This document shows positions 33,079-37,952 of a stretch of 37,952 nucleotides of DNA, piece after piece. How positions within the stretch are numbered: the stretch's first letter is position 1; each line of letters opens with the position of its first letter. The translations under genes were made by a program, and so were the position numbers. Below the pieces are notes generated by a model that did no database searches, was not told the DNA's origin, and saw only the letters and a program-made list of their open reading frames with translations. The DNA is from Succinimonas amylolytica DSM 2873 (GTDB lineage: Bacteria > Pseudomonadota > Gammaproteobacteria > Enterobacterales > Succinivibrionaceae). The stretch is from the NCBI RefSeq assembly GCF_000378405.1, contig NZ_KB899636.1, positions 1,239,433 to 1,277,384 of the forward strand, written 5' to 3'.

Positions 33079-34887
33079 ATGGTGTTGTCAGATAAATCGT
33101 TTGCTTTCAGATTGAGTTTGGGGTTGGGTCTTGCCGTTTTGTTCGGTGGTTCGGCGTATGCCGGAAGCACCGCTCCGGCTTTTTCGATTACCGAGGTAAA
33201 CGGCGGAAAGTATGCCGAGTACGGTCCCTTTGCCATGGCCCTCAGTGAGGGGGAAAATCCCAAAGCTGCCTCGGTTTTTTATCGGCATAACATGTTTTCT
33301 TTGATGATGTTTGCGCCGCATCAGTATGATCTGGGACAGCATATCAAAAGGTACATGGACTGTTATGATATCCTGGATGGCAATGTTTGTGATTCCTACT
33401 GGGACGGTAAGGATACCTTCGCCTCAAAATGGCGTTATGAGATGCTTTATTATGTGCCTGAGGTTACTTCGGTGGTGGATTCGGTTTCCTCCGACGAAAA
33501 TGCGGCTGTTTTTCTGAAAATTGACGAAAACGGCAATGGCGTTGGATACCGGGTTAATAAATCTGAATATAACAAGGATATCAACTACTATAGAAGAGAG
33601 GGAATTGCCAGTTTTAACGGGAAAACCTTTGTACTGCAGAATCCTTTGGGCTGGGAGGATAATCCGGAAGCCTACAAGGAGGTGGGCGGCTATGCCACGG
33701 CACTGACCTTTATAAAGCTTGACGATGGCAGGATTCTGGTCGGCGGTTACAGTTCTTTCGGCAAATATGACAGCGAGCTCAGAAAGACCCTTTTGTACTG
33801 CTATGCCGGCAACTGGAAATCGCATTCCGATTACCGGTCGTGTCCCGGCTTCAGAACCCAGGCTACTCTGTGGCTTGTCGATCCGGAAAACATGAGTGAC
33901 GGCGAGGTTATTATCGGTCAGCAGGCGAAAGGATATATTGATATTTCCTCCAGCGAGAATGCTATAACTACTGCCGCCATTGTGGATTTTGCCAGAGTTG
34001 GTGACCGGACCGTGGCTGCGGGGTATTCGGCTACAGATGACTTCGGCAAGGGCTGGTCCACTGCAAATACCTCCTGCATATGGGATATTACCGTGGAAGG
34101 AGATGTCATTTCCATGGGAGACAGCTGCCTCGAGGTTCCGGGTCTTAACCGTCCGGGAAACCACGATAATGAAAATAACTATACCTGGGTTCAGGCAATC
34201 AGCAACAAAGGGGTGATTCTCTCTAACAGGAAGATGTACAAGAGCAAGAATTCCAATCGCCCGATGAACTTCGGCATATCCGGTTACGATGCTGACAATA
34301 ATCTTACCTCTGTAACCTTTCCGGCTGATGATTATCCGTTCCGGGGGGCTAATTCCGAAGGGGCCGATATCAACAATTATTCCGTTGTGGTAGGCTGGTC
34401 CGACAATCCTGCAGACAAAAAGCCGGTAAATTTCGGAGTTGACCGGGCTCAGACCGGATTTATCTATACAGTGGCTGATAACTCTTTCAGGTATCTTAAT
34501 GACTACATCTGCGGTAAGAACGAGAAGTCTGAGGCTGACTGCAGCCAGAACGGGGTTTATTACTATATCGAATGGCCGGTAGCTATAAATGATGCGGGAA
34601 TTATTCTGGCCACAGCCTTCCGCTATGAAAACAGAGAGGACTGGGAGCAATACCGCAATGCCACTCCGGTAACGGTGATGCTGAAGCCTGATGCGGGAGT
34701 TTTTGTTATTGACGAGGAAAAGGGTACGGCTGTGCTTAATAATGAACGAGAGGTGGCCTATCCGGATGAATTAAAATCCTACAGTTCCAATTCGTCTCGC
34801 TCCAGGGGCGAAATCAGCATGTTCTGGCTGATGATTATTGCTCTGGGAAGTTTTTGTATCAGAAATAGGAAGCAGGGGGAATTTTGA
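33079..34887 (+). CDS. DUF3466 family exported protein with a GlyGly-CTERM-like tail
   Basis: The 602-residue product has a signal peptide (LSLGLGLAVLFGGSAYA, cleavage near residue 29) and a long beta-rich body with many Trp, Tyr, Asp and Asn residues and two Cys pairs, matching DUF3466, a family typically placed after uup in marine gammaproteobacteria. The C terminus has a Ser-rich stretch, SRGEISMFWLMIIALGSFC, then Arg-Asn-Arg-Lys: a tripartite sorting tail like GlyGly-CTERM, although the glycines are degenerate. AGGAA is 6 bases before the ATG at 33079; a GTG at 33076 is less likely. The gene ends by overlapping the next ATG by one base. Function is unknown; surface or outer-membrane placement is inferred. 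Confidence 0.7.
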   Translation: MVLSDKSFAFRLSLGLGLAVLFGGSAYAGSTAPAFSITEVNGGKYAEYGPFAMALSEGENPKAASVFYRHNMFSLMMFAPHQYDLGQHIKRYMDCYDILDGNVCDSYWDGKDTFASKWRYEMLYYVPEVTSVVDSVSSDENAAVFLKIDENGNGVGYRVNKSEYNKDINYYRREGIASFNGKTFVLQNPLGWEDNPEAYKEVGGYATALTFIKLDDGRILVGGYSSFGKYDSELRKTLLYCYAGNWKSHSDYRSCPGFRTQATLWLVDPENMSDGEVIIGQQAKGYIDISSSENAITTAAIVDFARVGDRTVAAGYSATDDFGKGWSTANTSCIWDITVEGDVISMGDSCLEVPGLNRPGNHDNENNYTWVQAISNKGVILSNRKMYKSKNSNRPMNFGISGYDADNNLTSVTFPADDYPFRGANSEGADINNYSVVVGWSDNPADKKPVNFGVDRAQTGFIYTVADNSFRYLNDYICGKNEKSEADCSQNGVYYYIEWPVAINDAGIILATAFRYENREDWEQYRNATPVTVMLKPDAGVFVIDEEKGTAVLNNEREVAYPDELKSYSSNSSRSRGEISMFWLMIIALGSFCIRNRKQGEF

Positions 34888-35777
34888 TGGATAACGATGG
34901 AAATTCCGGATTGGACGATGTTCATCTCTGGCCGATGCGTTATGATTTGCATTCTCATTCCAAAGCGTCAGACGGGCATTATACACCGGAAGAGCTGGTG
35001 GCACTCGCCCAGAAAAAAGGTGTTGAGGTACTGGCTCTGACAGATCACGATACCAGTGCCGGGGTGTCTCAGGCGGTTGCTGCCGGAAGGAAGCTGCGCA
35101 TGCACGTGGTGTCCGGTATAGAGCTTTCATGTCTTTGGCACGGAAATCAGATTCATATTGTGGGACTTAGTATTAATTGCGGGTCTCCGGAACTCCAGGC
35201 CCTTGAAAAATCTCAGGCTGAGAAGCGTGATGCCAGAGCACGGGAAATCGGAATGCGTCTTGAAAAGCACGGCTTTAAGGATGCTTACGAAAATACCAAG
35301 GCTATGGCAGCTCCTGGAGCTTCCATTACCAGAGGCAACTATAGCAGCTATCTTTTCAAGGTTGGTGCCGGTCCTACAGAGGAGTACTGTTTTTCCCATT
35401 ATCTTGACAAAGGAAAACCGGCCTATGTGGCTCCGGTATGGCCGGATCTTGAAACTATTGTAAAGACTGTTTTGGCGGCTGGAGGGATTCCGGTGCTGGC
35501 GCATCCCAGCCGTTACCAGCTGAATAACAACTGGGTTCTCAGGCTGGTCAGAGATTTTAAAAATTGCGGCGGGGAAGCCATGGAGGTCTCCAGTGCCATG
35601 CAGTCATTTTCTGAAAGAGAGCTTCTGACAAAGATTGCCAACAAGCATGAGCTGTTATGTTCCTGCGGATCGGATTTTCATCATGAGAAAACCAATCTGG
35701 ATTTGGGAATTGATCTCAGTATCCCTGAGGGCGGAACACCAGTCTGGAAATCTCCGAAATTCAGACTGGAATGCTAA
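34887..35777 (+). CDS. rnm: RNase AM (5'-3' exoribonuclease, PHP domain; formerly YciV)
   Basis: RNase AM is a PHP-family 5'-3' exoribonuclease that matures 5' ends of rRNAs in E. coli. The 296-residue product has the PHP metal-binding motifs: YDLHSHSKASDG (His22, His24), LTDHDT (Asp53, His54, Asp55), GIELSC, LAHPSRY and CGSDFHHE near the C terminus. Length fits the family (293 in E. coli). The ATG overlaps the preceding stop by one base, behind AGGGGGA; a TTG one codon earlier is less likely. In E. coli the gene precedes yciO, as it does here. Coupling to uup and DUF3466 in one operon is distinctive. Confidence 0.93.
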   Translation: MDNDGNSGLDDVHLWPMRYDLHSHSKASDGHYTPEELVALAQKKGVEVLALTDHDTSAGVSQAVAAGRKLRMHVVSGIELSCLWHGNQIHIVGLSINCGSPELQALEKSQAEKRDARAREIGMRLEKHGFKDAYENTKAMAAPGASITRGNYSSYLFKVGAGPTEEYCFSHYLDKGKPAYVAPVWPDLETIVKTVLAAGGIPVLAHPSRYQLNNNWVLRLVRDFKNCGGEAMEVSSAMQSFSERELLTKIANKHELLCSCGSDFHHEKTNLDLGIDLSIPEGGTPVWKSPKFRLEC

Positions 35778-36114
35778 TGCTGAAAGATATTCCTGATAAA
35801 TCCGGAAACTTCTGGCAGTGATTATAGAGCGGATAGGTACCTTTGTTCCTGTCCGTTTTTGTTTTTGAGAAGAATAATGCGGCTCCGGAGAGTGTCGCTG
35901 GAGTTTCCCGGGAAAATATTCATCCTTCGGAAAAATTTTGCCTCGGGCCGCTTTTTGAAAACTGAAACTGTTACTTCAGCCGTGATTACCATTAAAATAC
36001 CTGACTGCCTTGTGATACGGTTCGCGGAGAGGAGGTCTGCAGAAATGTTGTGGTGCCTGATATCCTGAACTGCGGTGGATTTTGAATAGTGACCAGATAC
36101 GGGAGTGCGGTAAT
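35778..36114. other. 337-bp gap between rnm and yciO
   Basis: Contains the rho-independent terminator at 35830-35867. The remainder has short open frames without ribosome-binding sites; no gene is supported. Any promoter for yciO must be in the right half, but no clear one is seen. Confidence 0.5.
35830..35867 (+). terminator. Rho-independent terminator after rnm
   Basis: CGGATAGG and CCTGTCCG form an 8-bp stem (one T-G pair) with a 10-base loop, followed by TTTTTGTTTTT, ending the rlmKL-uup-DUF3466-rnm transcript. Confidence 0.85.
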
Positions 36115-36738
36115 ATGGCAGAGAGATTATATATTCATCCTGTAAATCCCCAGAACAGGAATATTCTGAGAGCCAGAGATCTTATTTTAGAAGGGGCGGT
36201 TACGGTACTGCCTACCGATTCCGGGTATGCTCTGGTGTGTCAGCAGGAAGATAAAAGGGCCCGGGAACGGATTCTCCGCATAAGAGAGGTGGACAGGTAT
36301 CACAATTTTACCCTGCTGTGTTCGGATCTCAGCACGCTGTCCCTTTATGCACATGTGGATAACAGCTGTTTCCGGTTGATAAAGAACAATACTCCGGGCC
36401 CATATACGTTCATTTTGAAGGCAACCAAGGAGGTCCCCCGGAAGTTAATGAACGAAAAGAAAAAAACTATTGGTATCAGAGTTCCGGGTAATCCCATTAT
36501 GAGAGCTCTTCTTGCGGAGCTTCCGGAACCGGTAATGAGTGTCAGCCTGATTCTTCCGGGAAAGGAGGTTGCCGAAAACGATCCGGATGAAATTGAGATT
36601 CAGCTGGGAAATCAGGTGGATCTGATTGTGGATGGCGGTTTTACGGCTGAAAAACCTACCACCGTGGTATCCATGGTGGATAGTGATGCCGTTGAAATCC
36701 TGAGACAGGGGGAGGGTGATGCGACGCCGTTTATGTAA
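36115..36738 (+). CDS. yciO: YciO, YrdC/Sua5-fold protein
   Basis: YciO is a paralogue of the threonylcarbamoyl-AMP synthases TsaC and Sua5, with unsettled function in E. coli. The 207-residue product has the fold signature GAVTVLPTDSGYALVC (about 29-44), then the dinucleotide/RNA groove RIREVDRYHNFTLLC, TPGPYTFILKATKEVPRK, TIGIRVPGNPIMRALL and VDLIVDGGF. It has the same length as E. coli YciO (206). A TTG-started frame begins at 36082, but the ATG at 36115 follows GGGAG at good spacing. It follows rnm, as in E. coli, though after a terminator. A paralogue TsaC is presumably elsewhere. Confidence 0.92.
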   Translation: MAERLYIHPVNPQNRNILRARDLILEGAVTVLPTDSGYALVCQQEDKRARERILRIREVDRYHNFTLLCSDLSTLSLYAHVDNSCFRLIKNNTPGPYTFILKATKEVPRKLMNEKKKTIGIRVPGNPIMRALLAELPEPVMSVSLILPGKEVAENDPDEIEIQLGNQVDLIVDGGFTAEKPTTVVSMVDSDAVEILRQGEGDATPFM

Positions 36739-36742
36739 ACGG
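36727..36742. repeat. Palindrome over the yciO stop codon
   Basis: CCGTTTA and TAAACGG are perfect arms around TG, spanning the last codons and the stop. No T-tract follows, so it is probably not an intrinsic terminator. Confidence 0.4.
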
Positions 36743-36810
36743 GATGCAGTAAACCTTAACCGGGGCTTTATACCCTGCAGAATTGAATTATAGAACCGGA
36801 AGGCTATTTT

Positions 36811-37596
36811 ATGGAACAGATTACCGGGGTAATCATTACTCTTAACGAAGAAAGGCATATCGAGGCCTGTATTGAAAGCATGAAGAAGGTATGCTCCAGC
36901 ATTATTGTGGTGGATTCCTGTTCCGGAGACAAAACCCGGGAGCTGGCTGAAAAAGCCGGGGCCAGGGTGGTGGTGCAGGAATATCTGGGAGATGGTCCTC
37001 AGAAGAACGTTGGACCGGATTTGTCTGATACGCCATGGGTGTTAAGTCTGGATGCTGACGAACGGCTTACTCCGGAAATGGTGGCGGAAATCAAAGCTCT
37101 GAATCTCGCGGAATCTCCGGTGCCGGCTTACGGATTTCCCAGGAAAAACTATATTGGAAGCCGCTGGATCCGGCATTCCGGCTGGTATCCGGATGTCTGT
37201 GTCCGGCTTTATGATCACCGGAAGGTGCGCTGGAAGGATGTGCGAATGCACTCCTTTGTTGAGACCCGGGATTTCAGGGTTCTGAAAGGGAATATCATTC
37301 ATTATTCCTATCGGGGAATCGGAGAGCTATTCCGGAAGGCAGACAGCTATTCTAATGCCATTGCTAAAAATATGTATCAGAGGGGGAAAAGGGCTGGAGC
37401 ATGGAGTCCTTTTCTGCATGGATTATCAGCACTGTTAAAGCATTATGTCATTAAGGGCGGTTTTCTGGACGGGGTTGATGGTATGACCGTCAGCATCAGC
37501 TCGGCAATTAATTCCTATCTCAAGTATGCCAAGCTTCTGGAGTTTCAGAGAGACTCTGAGATTCTGAAAAACGAAGATTTTTCGAAGGTATGGTAG
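36811..37596 (+). CDS. Family 2 glycosyltransferase, WaaE/KdtX-like (LPS core)
   Basis: The 261-residue product is a GT-A fold, family 2 glycosyltransferase resembling WaaE/KdtX, which adds beta-1,4-glucose to heptose I of LPS inner core. It shows the opening GVIITLNEERHIEACIESM, the sugar-nucleotide segment IIVVDSCSGDKTRELAEKAGA, WVLSLDADERLTPEM with the DxD-like Asp-Ala-Asp (about 78-80), and the family block RWIRHSGWYPDVCVRLYDHRK. C-terminal helices are probably membrane-associated. GGAAGG precedes the ATG at 36811. No LPS cluster surrounds it; the only other LPS gene in the window is the broken family 9 enzyme at the left end. The exact sugar is an inference. Confidence 0.85.
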   Translation: MEQITGVIITLNEERHIEACIESMKKVCSSIIVVDSCSGDKTRELAEKAGARVVVQEYLGDGPQKNVGPDLSDTPWVLSLDADERLTPEMVAEIKALNLAESPVPAYGFPRKNYIGSRWIRHSGWYPDVCVRLYDHRKVRWKDVRMHSFVETRDFRVLKGNIIHYSYRGIGELFRKADSYSNAIAKNMYQRGKRAGAWSPFLHGLSALLKHYVIKGGFLDGVDGMTVSISSAINSYLKYAKLLEFQRDSEILKNEDFSKVW

Positions 37597-37680
37597 ACCT
37601 CATTCCAATAGGCGGTTAATTGCATCTGTCTGCCGGATTAAGAATTTACTGACTATTGCGGAGATAATGAAACAGCAAAC

Positions 37681-37851
37681 ATGTCATGGGACTTTACAGA
37701 CCTTTATCAGGTAGGGGCCAGTGATTATGAGGATTACCCAGCTTTACAGAGGCGACATATTTCGTCCGCAGGTGTTTTCCCCGGAAAGGAAGATTATGTC
37801 GGATGGCAATGGTGGATTTGCGCAGTAGGTGATTTAAGGAACTGTGCATAA
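37681..37851 (+). pseudogene. Truncated 5' end of an unknown gene, cut by an insertion sequence
   Basis: A 56-codon frame starts at ATG 37681 (MSWDFTDLYQVGASDYEDYP) and reads through QRRHISSAGVFPG and DYVGWQWWICAVGD before running into the element end (GGAACTGTGCA at 37838) and stopping at TAA 37849. The first 52 codons look like real protein sequence (many aromatic residues), and the last few are element sequence. I do not recognise the family. It is probably the N-terminal stub of a gene interrupted by the insertion. Confidence 0.5.
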
Positions 37852-37952
37852 ATAAATTTTACAAATTCGGGCTGATTGTGTAGTTCCAATCAGGGTGAAA
37901 CTCATCACCAACTATGTTCAAAGATTTAAATTCTTCATCAGACACTTTGATT
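37838..37952 (-). mobile_element. End of an insertion sequence (ISAzo13-like), running off the window
   Basis: The right edge contains the last part of a transposase gene on the minus strand, and then about 20 bases to a probable terminal repeat GGAACTGTGCA (37838-37848). The element body lies beyond 37952. The plus-strand ORF from 37681 is cut at this boundary. Both the family and the exact terminus are inferred from little sequence. Confidence 0.6.
37859..37951 (-). CDS. Transposase C-terminus (partial), ISAzo13/Rhodopirellula type
   Basis: The minus-strand frame enters at the window edge and gives 30 residues ending at TAA (37861-37859): IKVSDEEFKSLN, then IVGDEFHPDWNYTISPNL. The phrase EFHxxWNYTI next to the C terminus is, to my knowledge, the typical ending of DDE transposases of the ISAzo13 (Rhodopirellula-type) family. 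The catalytic residues are outside the window, so activity cannot be judged. Confidence 0.65.
   Translation of the reverse strand: MKVSDEEFKSLNIVGDEFHPDWNYTISPNL

Noticed and set aside
33424-34650. 408-codon minus-strand frame antisense to the DUF3466 gene
   Set aside because: The plus strand has a signal peptide, family features and good translational coupling; the antisense frame has none of these.
35859-36068. 69-codon plus-strand frame between rnm and yciO
   Set aside because: Starts inside or just after the terminator, has no ribosome-binding site, and its composition is not protein-like.
1-37952. CRISPR arrays, rRNA genes, prophage genes, toxin-antitoxin or restriction genes
   Set aside because: No regularly spaced direct repeats and no rRNA signatures were seen, and every well-supported gene is a housekeeping, envelope or unknown single gene. 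No defence or phage cluster is present.

Overview
The window is a chromosomal segment of a Gram-negative gammaproteobacterium. The evidence is gene order: greA, yhbY, rlmE, ftsH, folP, glmM, secG and tRNA-Leu(GAG) follow the classical enterobacterial order, fabB sits beside an mnmC-type gene, rlmKL is followed by uup, rnm (RNase AM) is followed by yciO, and a bamE gene is present. Many partners usual in Escherichia coli are missing (nadK/recN near grpE, ppx after ppk, rimP-nusA-infB after the leucine tRNA, the oxidase half of MnmC). This looks like a compact, rearranged gammaproteobacterial genome. A Succinivibrionaceae-type gut or rumen bacterium is my best guess, but it is only an inference.
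Layout. 0.17-2.7 kb (minus strand): a family 9 glycosyltransferase split by a nine-base homopolymer, a Sel1-like membrane protein, and infA. 2.7-3.4 kb: a gene-free stretch with six DnaA-box-like 9-mers in one orientation at helical spacing; gene orientation flips here. 3.4-11.2 kb: a DUF922-like envelope protein, a DUF486 membrane protein, fabB (minus) divergent from a methyltransferase-only MnmC, a membrane protein, a YuaF/YqiJ-flotillin pair, and tadA. 11.2-16.2 kb (mostly minus): ppk, an SseB-family protein, a small acidic ORF (plus), a TPR/Sel1-like lipoprotein, and bamE. 16.2-21.2 kb: the heat-shock block grpE, a small membrane protein, dnaK and dnaJ, with two good sigma-32 promoters. 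21-28.8 kb: greA with a GraL-like terminated leader, yhbY, rlmE-ftsH, folP-glmM, secG and two tRNA-Leu genes. 28.9-36.7 kb: rlmKL-uup-DUF3466-rnm in tight coupling, then yciO. 36.8-37.6 kb: a WaaE/KdtX-like core-LPS glycosyltransferase. 37.6-37.95 kb: a short truncated ORF abutting the end of an insertion sequence, with the transposase C-terminus running off the window.
Functionally the window is dominated by housekeeping: translation and RNA modification (infA, tadA, mnmC, rlmE, rlmKL, yhbY, tRNAs, uup), protein quality control (grpE-dnaK-dnaJ, ftsH), transcription fidelity (greA), fatty-acid, folate, cell-wall and polyphosphate metabolism (fabB, folP, glmM, ppk), and envelope biogenesis (bamE, secG, glycosyltransferases, flotillin). 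The most interesting signals are non-coding: the DnaA-box array near 3.1 kb, the greA leader, the homopolymer break in the glycosyltransferase, and short inverted repeats near 1.45 kb that match the insertion-sequence end at the right edge.
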